Assembly (NCBI RefSeq): GCF_000209165.1
Contig: NC_009068.1
Span: 310,001 to 374,000, forward strand
Length of the DNA stretch: 64,000 bases
Direction: 5' to 3'
Origin: Scheffersomyces stipitis CBS 6054
Taxonomy: Eukaryota > Ascomycota > Pichiomycetes > Serinales > Debaryomycetaceae
Shown: piece after piece, positions 47,791 to 58,436 of the stretch
Layout of the letters: each line of letters opens with the position of its first letter
Position numbering within the stretch: position 1 is the first letter of the stretch
Program-made: the position numbers and the translations under genes
The notes under the pieces: generated by a model
The model's input: the letters and a program-made list of their open reading frames with translations, nothing else
Told to the model about the DNA's origin: nothing
Databases searched by the model: none

Positions 47791-49494
47791 ATGTCGGAAT
47801 GGGAACCAATTACTGTAAAACACTATGTACAATCGGAGTTGATGCTCCTCCCAGCAATTGGCTTGGGACTAGTATATGTTGCCCTAAAAGCTAAGAACTT
47901 GCAGCAAAATCTTAAGGCTGTCAGTAGAAGAACCATGCTAATTATGGTAGCCATGTTTACTATTACGGTATTAACAACTTTCATTTCTCAAAAAAAGAAA
48001 GCACAGAGTTCTCCGTTCAGCAAGCTTATGCTTGAGCAGAAGTATTCACAGGTGCAATTGTCTGGATATTCAATCATAGAGAACCTGCCCGATCTTGACT
48101 ACAAAACTCTTGAATGCAAGGATTCCTACTTTGAAGATAATTCCAGTGTTAGGTCCAGTTCGCCACTTCGCATAGGTAATTCTAATGACGTTAAAAGAGT
48201 AAGAGATTCCGTGCTTGAATTGCTTAGACTGGGAAAGGATGACACTCTTAAAAATTGTTTCCAGGATAAAGAAGATGAGACTGAGGAATACATATTGGAA
48301 AAGAAATGGTACAAATTCTGTGGGGGATCAGTGTGGCTAGACAAGTTCCAAGTTCATTACTACACTAATAGAATTGTATACTCTAATTTTAGTAGAGCAG
48401 ATAAACCTAATATGCTGTTGGTGTATATTCAAATCTTCGATAAGAATTGGAATGAAATCGAAGGGTATAAATTCGACAATTCTGATATAACATATCCTTG
48501 CATCTTACCTATCAAGAATACCGTCGTTAGTTCTCTGAAAAATTTGGGAATTGAAGACCCACGAATTTTGCTTCGTACCTTTCAGAATGAAACTACTAGA
48601 CAAATGGAGCAGGAACCTGTTATTGTATATAATTCAAAGCATGAGGGTATTAAGAGACGAGTCTTTGTATATAGACCTTTCCAGAATGCTCATTCTGACA
48701 TTATGTTGAAATCCAATAGCTTCAAATTGAGAAACACAGAAAAGAATTGGGCTCCCTTCTTTGACACTGACAATCCTAAAGATATCTTCCTAATTTACCA
48801 GTTCAGCCCTCTTGCGATTTTGAGATGTTCTCTTGACACTGGGAACTGCGAACTCACGGATAAATCACTATCCGATGAAATAAACGCAGCCACAAAAAGT
48901 AAGATGGGCAGTTTAAGAGGAGGATCCAATTTGATAGAAGTCCCGCCAGCTATCGTGCCCAAGGAGTTGAATAGGAAGTTCTGGTTAGGCTTAGCCCGAT
49001 CAACCAATCGTAAGACTGGATGTCTCAAAGTTGGATACCGCCCACATATAGTAATGCTTTCAAAACCTAAACATAAAAATGGTCGTTTCAGGTTTGACTA
49101 CGTCAGTTCGCTTCTAGACTTCAGTATTACTCCAGAATTGTGGGATCCCAGAAAAAACGACTTCTGCAAGGATGGAAAGAGTGTACTCATACCCAATTCG
49201 ATTGATTCGTGGAATTTCGTAAAATCAAGGTTTGAGGAGTTGGGACATGACTTAATGACAATTACTTTATCACAAGCAGATCGGTACAATGACGTGATAT
49301 TTGTTAGAGGAATGTTGGATCATCTACGGGCAGTATTGAAAGGAGATGTTCGGAAGATGAGAGACCATTTCCAGCAAGAGAAGTCCGAGGAACAGAGTAT
49401 CTATCTAAGTAAATGTTCCAATAGCTTGAGTGACAAATATTTCATATCCGCGGCTGAACAAGCAGCTCTGAGGAAGGCCGACAAGATGAACTAA
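47791..49494 (+). CDS. beta-mannosyltransferase (BMT/WRY family)
   Basis: The 567-residue product has a short N-terminus with hydrophobic segments (about 17-33 and 49-65) and a long lumenal domain with the BMT family features WYKFCGGSVWLDKFQVHYY, NLGIEDPRILLRTF, NWAPFF, FSPLAILRCSLDTG.C and MGSLRGGSNLIEVPP, and FWLGLARSTNRKTGC. Family members (Bmt1-9 in Candida, and homologues in Komagataella) add beta-1,2-linked mannose to cell-wall mannan or phospholipomannan. The family is absent from Saccharomyces, which supports a CTG-clade or methylotroph-type host. It shares a promoter region with the MNN2-type gene, suggesting a common role in wall mannan assembly. Confidence 0.87.
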   Translation: MSEWEPITVKHYVQSELMLLPAIGLGLVYVALKAKNLQQNLKAVSRRTMLIMVAMFTITVLTTFISQKKKAQSSPFSKLMLEQKYSQVQLSGYSIIENLPDLDYKTLECKDSYFEDNSSVRSSSPLRIGNSNDVKRVRDSVLELLRLGKDDTLKNCFQDKEDETEEYILEKKWYKFCGGSVWLDKFQVHYYTNRIVYSNFSRADKPNMLLVYIQIFDKNWNEIEGYKFDNSDITYPCILPIKNTVVSSLKNLGIEDPRILLRTFQNETTRQMEQEPVIVYNSKHEGIKRRVFVYRPFQNAHSDIMLKSNSFKLRNTEKNWAPFFDTDNPKDIFLIYQFSPLAILRCSLDTGNCELTDKSLSDEINAATKSKMGSLRGGSNLIEVPPAIVPKELNRKFWLGLARSTNRKTGCLKVGYRPHIVMLSKPKHKNGRFRFDYVSSLLDFSITPELWDPRKNDFCKDGKSVLIPNSIDSWNFVKSRFEELGHDLMTITLSQADRYNDVIFVRGMLDHLRAVLKGDVRKMRDHFQQEKSEEQSIYLSKCSNSLSDKYFISAAEQAALRKADKMN

Positions 49495-50431
49495 GATTGC
49501 CAAGTTATGACCACCACGCTCCGAACCCTTTTTGGACTATACATTGCATATGACCTTACATGAAAGTCCATTGTTTCTATTTATAGGTAAATATGGGGTA
49601 GAAATAAACTGCAAACAGTCTCCACCGTTCTGCATCTTTAATGTCATTAGGTAAACGCAAGCTTCAGAGAGAGTTCACATCTTGTGTTCATATCTTGTGC
49701 AGCATTAGGTGTATTCTAAATATGGAAATCTATTAGCGCCAAGTGTGAGAAAAATAAATCATGGTCAACAAAAAATTTTAGCTTTATCAACAGAAAAGAC
49801 TTAGCTATGCAGCAAGGAATCGTAACCGCAAAGTAATGGTTCTACTGCAATCCCAAATTCAAAATCCTGGTTTGAAAAGAAGCCGACACAACCAAAGTGC
49901 TTATTCTGTCTTCGAAGAGTTGCAACCTGGCTTAGCAATCTGCATTCGCAATCGCGCATCAAACCGCTATTCTGACCTTTGTGGACTTGAAAATTTTAGC
50001 GGAAAAAATATCTTTTTGTTAAGAAGGAAAGAAAAAATGAACTGGAACAATTGTATGCCTTTCTAATGCTATATCATTTGTCTTGTAGACGATTCGACGG
50101 ATCATTAGCAATCTACGAAGTTTTGTTGCTTGCTTGGGTGATCTTAACTATGCGTAGATCATCAGCGGGTAATTTATGGGCGCTTAGAAAAGAGCGCCTA
50201 TAAAGGCATATTTGATGAATCTAAATATGCACACCACGACAAAATATATGAGAGCTGCTTGATGGTTTTTGAGATATCGATATTATCACGTGATGCGGTA
50301 CCAAGTACGTTCTCCAGAATCTTAAGCCAACAGACTAGCTCCATGGCTCTCAATTTCTTTACAATACCCAAATCAATTCGATATCTTCACTTTTAGGATC
50401 TTTTAGAACAAGCTTGATACATTCGCCAGAC
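49495..50431. other. intergenic region upstream of SRB8
   Basis: About 940 bp. It contains ATCACGTGAT at 50285-50294. A 76-codon open frame at 49836-50066 has no recognisable family. Nothing else is seen. Confidence 0.5.
50285..50294. promoter_or_regulatory. ATCACGTGAT palindrome (Cbf1-type site)
   Basis: Perfect 10-bp palindrome about 140 bp before the SRB8 ATG, flanked by the near palindrome GATATCGATATTATC. Matches the Cbf1 consensus; identical in sequence to the site at 29764. Confidence 0.38.
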
Positions 50432-53400
50432 ATGTCCAAAGCCCGAAGTCGCAACAGTTTGCTTTCGTCAAGCAATCGGGCTCAGTTTGGCAATTCCACT
50501 CAGGATGAGCTTCTCAAGCTCAAATTTCTGATGGAAAAGCCCGATATCGGTTTGTATCCACTTAACGACCTAGACAATGGGGTTGACCTTAATGGAGACA
50601 ATCTGCGATCCCAACACACTGCCGGTTCGGGCGTTTTGAGTGGCAACGAAGTCACGTATCCAGATTATAAGCCCTGGAAGGATCATACAGCCTTGCCCAA
50701 CGACAAGAAGGAACAAGAGCACCAAAAGTTGAACAATGCAGCCTATCTAAACAAGGGATATTTTGAGACTCCCGTTGTAGCTAATGAGTATTACTCGGCT
50801 CGGAATTTGATCCAAGCAACGGTTTTTTCGTCCACAGAAAACTGTAATGAGGTCCTCAAAGAACTTTCCCAGCATTTGGCCAATGCATACAAGACCAGGA
50901 ACGAAATCATCAACAAAATCAAATACGAGTCCAACAATTTCAAGATCCCACCAAGAGTAACATTAACAGCCTCTAAGAAGGAATCTTGGTTGAAAGATCT
51001 TGCCAATCCTGATTTGGCTTTGCTGAAGATCGCAGAGAAAATCCCCCACGGTATCAGAAACAAGATTCTTATTGATGCCGTTTGCAACAAATCTGTTCCA
51101 ATAAACAGAGCCTTGTGGTTCACTAAGTGTGTGCTATTTGGGGAACTAGTTGCTTTAAGAAGAAAACACCAGTCACGAATGTCTCTCAACAGTCCTATTC
51201 CGCAGTCTCTTGACATAAACACACCTGAAAAGTTCGAGATCCATTGGCTTCAAGAATGGACTCAGCAGGTAGCCGACTACATCTACAAATTTTCCAAAGA
51301 ACTGCTGAACTTCAATACGATTGAGCGGAAGCAGTATTATATGAACAAAATGACCTACTTGCTAACGTATATCCAGGCATTGTATGTAGAGTTCTTGCTT
51401 GACAAGAGTTTCTTCTTAGCTCTCATAATCAAATTTCTAAAGGAGGGACTTCCTTTGGATCCGCTTCATGTATCAGAATTGCTATCCCTGACAAGATCAG
51501 AAACTGACGACCTTATCCAAGAGTCTTGGATTGAAGACCTAGACTTAAACTATGGTCAGAGACTATTTGCATTAACCCTTATCAAAATCTTCTGGAACGA
51601 TATCCTCAAGTTTGATTATATCTGCAAGGAATTAAGCGAGACATTGCTCTTGAACTATCTCTTCATTCTGAAGATCAATGCCTATTCATTCAAACAGTCG
51701 CATGTTCAAAATCACAAGGCGTCCATTCCAGAGCCCTTGCGTCAAAAGATTCTCGACATGATTGGGGACACTATAACCTACCTCTTCAAGTTTAATACCA
51801 ATGTCTTTATAATACCGAACTACTGGATGCTTATCAATGGAGTTCTCTTCACCATTTTGCTCAACAAGAATGTGACCAAGACAGAAGGCGAACTTGATGA
51901 AATACTGAAACAGTTCGATTTGATCAAGTACAGAAATGAAAGTTTGATCTTGAACATGAGAAACGTACAACCTTCTATAACAGACAGAGCAACTCCTAAT
52001 TCTGCTGGAAGAAGAGGGTCCTCAATATGGAACCAATCCTTCGTATCAGCTGCCGAATCGACTGCCACCAAAATTGATATTTTTGACAATGAAGCCACAT
52101 TTATAAACCGAAGTTCAGATGATATCTTGAAGATTATAAGTCAATTGGATTCGTTAAAATTGAACGATGAGCTTGCCAACTTCTTGAAACCAGTTACTTC
52201 TTCCTCGGCTTTGACATCTACTGCAATAAAAGGTTGTCCTAAATGGAGGACAAATCTAAAGGTTGTACTTTATTGGTGTATTACCAGACATCGCAACTCC
52301 AGAGAATCCAGTGAAGACATTCTCATTATTTGTAATTTCCTCAAAAGAAAGGTATTGCAAACTCTTGGCCCAACTCGGAGTTCTAGTCAGTTGAAGGCAG
52401 AATTTGAGAGTGAAATATTGGACATAATCTATAATATTGCCGACACCAACTCCTCGAAGGTAGTGAATTATGACCTTTATGTTTTGATCAATGAGCTTTA
52501 TCAACTTAAAGTTCTTACCATTGCATCTTACTTAAGAAAATTGATTGCTTCAGGTATATTTTATGTTGCTCCAGATGCCGAAGACAATATCCTTAATGAC
52601 AATTCGAACCTGCTTGTCAAGACGCATCTTTCTATTCTTCAGAACTTGCCAGTAATTAACAATAGGCAATGTGACAGCATTCTCAAGAAATGGACTTCCA
52701 CTGGGTTCAACTTCAAAGAAAAGTTTGAGATGGGACAGGAGATCTTGAAAAGAGAGCTCATAGACAGAATTGTCAACAACACCTTTGATGACCAGTTCGA
52801 GTCGCATATTGTTTATGTCAAAGATCTTAATGTTGGATTGAAGTTCTTGCTAGTTAACTGGGTTACTAATGAACTAAAGTCAGCTATAACAGAATCCCCA
52901 AAGTTGATACACATAAACCCATTGATCATCAGCAATCTTTTTAACTTCTACTCTATCTGCGATAATTTGACCGTTTTTTTCAAAGTATTGGTTAAGTTCA
53001 TTTTGAAGAATGAAGGAGGAATGATAATTTTCTATTTGGAATCACTCTACTTGATTGCCAGATTGATCATAAAGCATTTCAAACTAGTCAAATTCATTGC
53101 AGGCAATAGCTACGGCTCAAATTCGACTGCCTACGAGCTATTCAAATTGATAATTCAGAATTATAAGGATTGCAAGACAAGAGAGTTTGATTACTTCAAA
53201 TTTGACCAAGTATGGAACTTTATCGACACTGCTGTAGAGAGTAATTATCTGTCAGACAAAAATACCGACTCTCGTTCTAGCGGGAAAAGAAGTGGCATAT
53301 TCAACAAGGAACAGTTTGATTCTCCAATGAAGATCAATACGCTGGAAAATGTTATTGCGAAAATGGAAGATAGATATACGTCAGCCGATTTTAGAAATGA

Positions 53401-55396
53401 TCTCGACTTGCTTCTCGAGTCCACATTTCAACCTATGGATAGTAATGAAGTCAGTGAAGTTGTGGCTACGTTGAAGTTGGAGTTTGAAGAAAACGAAATG
53501 AAATCGCACCGGAATGTTGTACCGAAAGTATTGGATTTGTTGAAGTCAAACCTCACAGAAGAGTCGGAGGGCCTTGCTGCGAAACTCTTGATTAATTCAC
53601 AATATCTAATTAAAAGCGATGATGTCAATGCATTTGACAAACTAGTTCAGGATTATATTTTAGAATTGGTAAAGTCAGATATGGAGATCCTTTTAGTTGC
53701 AAAGTTCTTGAAGAAATTGATCGTTCATGAGATTATCCGGATCAATGATCTTTTTGCATTCTTCGAACCAATTGCTGAAGACCCTGCTTTCAGAGTCAAA
53801 TTGAAGGCTTTGATGTTTGATCTTGTTATTGGGTTAAGTGATGAAGAAAGGGAGTATCTCTCAAATAGTCAGATTTTGCAGCTCGAGATAATGAGACAGT
53901 GGTATCGGGAAAGATCAACTTCATCTTTTTTGGTATTGATTCTCAAGGGTATAAAAACAATCGAGGGTTCTATTTTTGACTGTCCATTAATGGAAAAGTA
54001 CGGCAGTAGCATATTTAGGATCTTGAATGCCTTGATTGTGGCCAACACCAAATTGTTGCTGGATGAATTGATATCCAAAATTTCAACAGAAGATAGTATA
54101 CGCTTGCTCAGCACACTAAACAATGAGAATTTTACACCAATTAACAGCCTACAAGACTTAGAAAGAATTGCATCAGAAGTGGATGAGTTTAATCTTCCTA
54201 TCTTCCAACTTCTCTTGAGGGTATTAACAATCAAGGAGTTGCTGCCACTTCAGGAAAATGAGATTCAAGAACGTTTGAAGGTATTACTTGAAAGTTTCTT
54301 GGAAAACCTTAGTTTTGGATTCACGCCTATGAATTCATACTTTGGGGAGCTATTCATATACTTACCGTGGGAATATGTAGTCTCAATCTTGGGTATGTTG
54401 GAGGACAAGTTTTTGTGTTCTACGACGTTTAATTTTGACCAGTGGGACAACGATAAGAGTGTACTTTCGTTGACCAATCTGGTTGGTAATACGAACTTAC
54501 TACCAGTGTTCAACGATTATTTCAAGAAGTTTTCGTCATCTTCTTCAAATGTAGTTGAGTCATCTTCTTCATTCTTCCAAGCTCTTAGTAAGTTTCTATC
54601 CAAGCTCTTGCTTATTGTCAATTCCGACAATTGTTTAGAGGATACATTTGAAGATACCAGCAGTGCAATTTCGATTTTTTTGCGGATTTTAATCATCCAC
54701 AAGCTTACTTTGACGAGGCTTATTGTGACTCAAGACGGCGAGCAATTTCAATTCATTAAGAATTTGATTCTTTTGATAAACTCAAAGTTCATTGCTGAAG
54801 GAAACGAGAAGTTGAGGATCTTGTTGTACGATTTGCTCTTGTTAATGAAATCGTCTGTTACAGAAGAAGTCAGCAAACAGACTGAAAATGAATTATCTGA
54901 AGGAACTTCGCCTGGGTTTGGAATGACGGCTCAGAGTCCCCCACCTGTAGAAGATGCGAGCAAGATAACAGAACCTTTGAGTTCGGCTCGTCCGAGTTCA
55001 GAAGCAGCATCTTTTCAAACAAACCCAATCTCAACATACGACCAAGTCTCCAGTTTGTTCAATTTGCCAGAGCCAACCGAAACGAATCCTTTTAAGGACT
55101 ATATCACAGAAGATCGTGTTGAGTGTGCGCTTACACTTTCCGAGGATGAACTTCAGAGTGGAGGAGATATACATGGCTTCAACGAAAGCAACTTGGTTCT
55201 CATTTCTTCATCAAACGACTCGACGTTCTCCGGGGCGTTTGCTCTTATAACCAACCCACACCAACGACCCAAGGGCCAACCGTTCAAGTTGCGCAGTTTC
55301 GAGATTCTCGAGGGAACAAGCACAACATCTTTGAACGACGGATGTATTAACTTACAACTCTTTGACTCTTATACTACGAAAGAAAATCCTCCATAA
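50432..55396 (+). CDS. SRB8: Mediator kinase-module subunit 12
   Basis: From the ATG at 50432 (MSKARSRNSLL) the protein has 1654 residues. The diagnostic MED12 domain is near residues 165-235: NNFKIPPRVTLTASKKESWL, KIAEKIPHGIRNKILIDAVC and NKSVPINRALWFTKCV. The rest is helical with weak conservation, as usual for fungal Srb8, and the last ~200 residues are Ser/Pro-rich and probably disordered. Srb8 joins Srb9 (Med13), Ssn3 (Cdk8) and Ssn8 (cyclin C) in the nuclear module that restrains Mediator and Pol II. The open frame upstream starts with TTG and is not used. There are no introns. Confidence 0.9.
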   Translation: MSKARSRNSLLSSSNRAQFGNSTQDELLKLKFLMEKPDIGLYPLNDLDNGVDLNGDNLRSQHTAGSGVLSGNEVTYPDYKPWKDHTALPNDKKEQEHQKLNNAAYLNKGYFETPVVANEYYSARNLIQATVFSSTENCNEVLKELSQHLANAYKTRNEIINKIKYESNNFKIPPRVTLTASKKESWLKDLANPDLALLKIAEKIPHGIRNKILIDAVCNKSVPINRALWFTKCVLFGELVALRRKHQSRMSLNSPIPQSLDINTPEKFEIHWLQEWTQQVADYIYKFSKELLNFNTIERKQYYMNKMTYLLTYIQALYVEFLLDKSFFLALIIKFLKEGLPLDPLHVSELLSLTRSETDDLIQESWIEDLDLNYGQRLFALTLIKIFWNDILKFDYICKELSETLLLNYLFILKINAYSFKQSHVQNHKASIPEPLRQKILDMIGDTITYLFKFNTNVFIIPNYWMLINGVLFTILLNKNVTKTEGELDEILKQFDLIKYRNESLILNMRNVQPSITDRATPNSAGRRGSSIWNQSFVSAAESTATKIDIFDNEATFINRSSDDILKIISQLDSLKLNDELANFLKPVTSSSALTSTAIKGCPKWRTNLKVVLYWCITRHRNSRESSEDILIICNFLKRKVLQTLGPTRSSSQLKAEFESEILDIIYNIADTNSSKVVNYDLYVLINELYQLKVLTIASYLRKLIASGIFYVAPDAEDNILNDNSNLLVKTHLSILQNLPVINNRQCDSILKKWTSTGFNFKEKFEMGQEILKRELIDRIVNNTFDDQFESHIVYVKDLNVGLKFLLVNWVTNELKSAITESPKLIHINPLIISNLFNFYSICDNLTVFFKVLVKFILKNEGGMIIFYLESLYLIARLIIKHFKLVKFIAGNSYGSNSTAYELFKLIIQNYKDCKTREFDYFKFDQVWNFIDTAVESNYLSDKNTDSRSSGKRSGIFNKEQFDSPMKINTLENVIAKMEDRYTSADFRNDLDLLLESTFQPMDSNEVSEVVATLKLEFEENEMKSHRNVVPKVLDLLKSNLTEESEGLAAKLLINSQYLIKSDDVNAFDKLVQDYILELVKSDMEILLVAKFLKKLIVHEIIRINDLFAFFEPIAEDPAFRVKLKALMFDLVIGLSDEEREYLSNSQILQLEIMRQWYRERSTSSFLVLILKGIKTIEGSIFDCPLMEKYGSSIFRILNALIVANTKLLLDELISKISTEDSIRLLSTLNNENFTPINSLQDLERIASEVDEFNLPIFQLLLRVLTIKELLPLQENEIQERLKVLLESFLENLSFGFTPMNSYFGELFIYLPWEYVVSILGMLEDKFLCSTTFNFDQWDNDKSVLSLTNLVGNTNLLPVFNDYFKKFSSSSSNVVESSSSFFQALSKFLSKLLLIVNSDNCLEDTFEDTSSAISIFLRILIIHKLTLTRLIVTQDGEQFQFIKNLILLINSKFIAEGNEKLRILLYDLLLLMKSSVTEEVSKQTENELSEGTSPGFGMTAQSPPPVEDASKITEPLSSARPSSEAASFQTNPISTYDQVSSLFNLPEPTETNPFKDYITEDRVECALTLSEDELQSGGDIHGFNESNLVLISSSNDSTFSGAFALITNPHQRPKGQPFKLRSFEILEGTSTTSLNDGCINLQLFDSYTTKENPP

Positions 55397-55979
55397 ACTA
55401 TATAGAGAATTTAAAATTCGGGTGCAAGCTACATTAAACTTCTAAGCTTAGTAGAAGTTCGTTTATCAGAAGCGGATTTTCCATGTCATAATATTACTAT
55501 CAGAAAAGTACCAATGGTGTTGTGATAAAAGAGCCTGAGCCTCATATAATTACAATTTTAAATATATTAGCATCTAAACAGCGGCTAATGGTCTATTTAG
55601 CTGCAAAAAACCACCCTGGCTGCATTGCGTGTAGCAGAAAAAATAATCTCAAAACGCGACAATTTTTAGACCTTTCTGAAAAAAGATGTAACCATTTTGG
55701 TTGAAATTGAAATATATTTAGAACAGCATCATTCATATAGAAGTATATCTACTACAACAAAGCTTTAACAAGTACATACCAACAGCCTACTATATACATA
55801 TCGCTGTACATATAACCGACATCCCATTAGAAACACATCAGTTCCATATTAGAAGCATTCACTATCCTCGGTTTGGAAACATCTTCAAAAATCATACCTA
55901 AAACTCGTACATTATCAGTAGAGACCTTACCTTACCAAACGTCATAAAAAGTTCTTCGAAAGAATCAAAACGCCACTCC
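55397..55979. other. intergenic region upstream of the ZRG17-like gene
   Basis: About 580 bp of AT-rich DNA with TATATA elements near 55790 and 55810. A 60-codon open frame at 55522-55704 has no recognisable features. No zinc-responsive element was confidently seen. Confidence 0.5.
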
Positions 55980-58010
55980 ATGTCAAAACTTCAAGACATT
56001 TTCGTCAACGACATCGCTTCCGAAGACAACGATGACTTGTTGTCGGTTTCGTCACTGGGGAATACCTATTCTCATAATCAAAGCACCAAAGATATTTCCA
56101 ATAGTGAAAATACCAATATCTCCAGTAGTAATAACTACAATAATAATAGCAAAAGGAATGTACCGATCCCTTCGGGTGCTTCCCGCAACGGCCAGGTAGC
56201 AGATCTCTCACATTTGGCTTCTGCCAACTTTCTGTCGGAATCATTGACTGAAAATGGCAATATGACTCTGATCAACCTGGCTTTTGCACCAGCTACGCCC
56301 ACTTTTGCAGGTACAAACGGCTCATTTAGCCCGACATTATCTGTAAACCAACATTATCGGAAATATTCAGGGAATTCGCTTTCGAACTCGCCCAAACTTG
56401 TAGCTTCTAACGGACCTACTATGCTGCGATCCAGACCTAAGTCTGGACTCTTTCTTCTAGATGCCAGCAACTTCGCCATAGCCGAGGATGACGACGTTTC
56501 GGTACAGAGTTCCATAGATAATACGCCGAGATCACGAAATGCGGATTTTTTGCAGCAAAAATTAGGACAAAACGGAGCAGTTCTGGCGAGTCCTTATAGG
56601 TCGTCTTCACCAGTGAGAAACGCTTCTCCGTCAAGAATGCCTCGGTCCTACGGGTCCAAATCCCCAGTCAGAAGAAGCTCGTCGCCTTCCAAGTCGTATC
56701 AGCCATTCAATTTCCAACCCCAGGAGCTCATGTTGCATTCCAACAATTCGGGTCTGTCGCTCCAGGTGAAGCCAGCGCACAGAAAGGGGCACAAGTACAA
56801 GCACTCGTCGATATCGATGAACTTGTTCCAGGAACCACCTCCAGCACTCTCACTTTCAAACAAGGCACTCAATGTTCCTGATCTGTACCCCATTCCAAAC
56901 TTCAGAGAGCTGATTCTGTCTGTAAAGCCAGCACAAAAATTCCGACTCTCATGGTCTGTTTTCCATTTGGTTATGGCACTTTTCATCTTTGTAGTAGGCT
57001 TCAAGTTCAGCTTGCCATCGTTTTCCACATTGGCACATCTTGTTTTCTACGACTCATTGGGATCGTTGGTCATTGTATTTGTGGATATAATGTCCAATTT
57101 CGAAGTGTGGAACAACTCTTCCATAGCCTATCCTTTTGGTTTGGGACGTTTGGAGGTGTTAGTCGGTTTTGCTTTGAGTGCATCGCTTATCATGGTAGGT
57201 TTCGACTTGGTGAGCCACTTCATCGAAGAGTTCATCATTCTCATGTACATCTCTGAGGGAGCGGAGCCTCATGAAGGAGAACAACACCTGTCTCATCACA
57301 TCCATGGAGAGAATGGAAGCAACGCCAACTGGTTTGTGTATGAGCTAGTTCTTCTCTTCACTATTGCAGTAACCTTGATAAGTTCTAACAAGGTGTTGGC
57401 CCATGACAAGATAAACGAGATTATCTCCACCCAAGAACCGAATAAAAGCAAGGGAGGAATTTTGGAAGAAGGATTTCTGTCCAGTAAAAGCTCGAAGTTC
57501 TTAACTGAATTTCAAAAGTTCATCAATATCTGCACAAGAAACCCTACTCATTTACTTACGTTGATATATTCTACCTTCTTGGTTGTAGTTCCATTGATAC
57601 CTGAACTGATTGTCAATGAATCGGCTTTTGATCTCAATGATATTGCTACGTTAGTGGTTTCTCTATCCTTGGTCTATACTGGCTGGAAATTGGTCAAAAC
57701 CTTGGGTGGCATATTACTCTGTTCGTATCCTTACTCGGACTACGACTATCATGTTCTCAAAAGTAATATTATGGATAGCATCATGGCCGTTGATGCCTTC
57801 AAGCGGTCACACACTATTGACAAGTTCTACATCACGAAATTCAAGTACGATTTCTACGTAGTTGGCTTGAAGGTTGTGATGAAAGGTGCCGATCCAGACG
57901 AAGAGTCCACTTTGAGATACGAAGTCGACCGGATCATTCGCAACGAAATCAAAAACTTGAATGAAGGCAACACGCGAATAGAGATCACTATAGATATTGA
58001 CAGATTCTAA
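55980..58010 (+). CDS. ZRG17: ZRG17-like cation diffusion facilitator, ER zinc transport subunit
   Basis: The 676-residue protein has a long Ser/Asn-rich cytosolic N-terminus (about 1-300, with repeats like SPVRNASPSR and SPVRRSSSP), then about six membrane segments from residue 325 on (FHLVMALFIFVVGFKF, HLVFYDSLGSLVIVFVDIM, FGLGRLEVLVGFALSASLIMVG, WFVYELVLLFTIAVTLI, LLTLIYSTFLVVVPLIPEL, IATLVVSLSLVYTGWKLVK) and a CDF C-terminal domain. A short His-rich loop (HLSHHIHGE) follows segment 3. The site in TM2 reads DIMSN where active CDFs have HxxxD or DxxxD, and TM5 lacks HxxxD. This fits Zrg17, the non-conducting partner of Msc2 that brings zinc into the ER. Confidence 0.82.
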   Translation: MSKLQDIFVNDIASEDNDDLLSVSSLGNTYSHNQSTKDISNSENTNISSSNNYNNNSKRNVPIPSGASRNGQVADLSHLASANFLSESLTENGNMTLINLAFAPATPTFAGTNGSFSPTLSVNQHYRKYSGNSLSNSPKLVASNGPTMLRSRPKSGLFLLDASNFAIAEDDDVSVQSSIDNTPRSRNADFLQQKLGQNGAVLASPYRSSSPVRNASPSRMPRSYGSKSPVRRSSSPSKSYQPFNFQPQELMLHSNNSGLSLQVKPAHRKGHKYKHSSISMNLFQEPPPALSLSNKALNVPDLYPIPNFRELILSVKPAQKFRLSWSVFHLVMALFIFVVGFKFSLPSFSTLAHLVFYDSLGSLVIVFVDIMSNFEVWNNSSIAYPFGLGRLEVLVGFALSASLIMVGFDLVSHFIEEFIILMYISEGAEPHEGEQHLSHHIHGENGSNANWFVYELVLLFTIAVTLISSNKVLAHDKINEIISTQEPNKSKGGILEEGFLSSKSSKFLTEFQKFINICTRNPTHLLTLIYSTFLVVVPLIPELIVNESAFDLNDIATLVVSLSLVYTGWKLVKTLGGILLCSYPYSDYDYHVLKSNIMDSIMAVDAFKRSHTIDKFYITKFKYDFYVVGLKVVMKGADPDEESTLRYEVDRIIRNEIKNLNEGNTRIEITIDIDRF

Positions 58011-58436
58011 ATAAAACATATATATCTAATGTAACTCAGAATTTCGGAAATAGAGTAAAGGTGAGTTATGTCTGTCCAATAGCTGCCTAAATACAATTTA
58101 TTCTTAAGCGGTTTTAAATAAATGGCAGATATCCCTTTAAAATTTATCCTATCCAGTGCTGCAACATTCGTCTAATAAACTCGTAGTATTTCAAAATAAA
58201 TTCATACTATTCACCATTTTGAGTGCTTAGCTTCAGGCGCACATAATTTCGCAATTTTTTGTCTAAGATAGCAATCCTAATTGGGTAATCGCAATGAGTC
58301 AACCGCGATGTAAAATCTTTTTTCAAAAAGTTCGAATTTTTCACCAGCCCCAGAGATTTGCATAAATAGTTAACTTTATCTTTACTATTCAACTCAGCTG
58401 GTTCGATTTCTTGGGAAGCATTGAACTAGTCTAAAA
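58011..58436. other. intergenic region, ARG8 promoter
   Basis: About 425 bp of AT-rich DNA. The one clear motif is TGAGTCA at 58295-58301, listed separately. Confidence 0.6.
58295..58301 (+). promoter_or_regulatory. TGAGTCA, Gcn4-type site upstream of ARG8
   Basis: An exact match to the Gcn4 consensus TGASTCA, 136 bp before the ARG8 ATG. ARG genes are classical targets of Gcn4 in general amino-acid control, so position and target gene agree. Confidence 0.6.
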
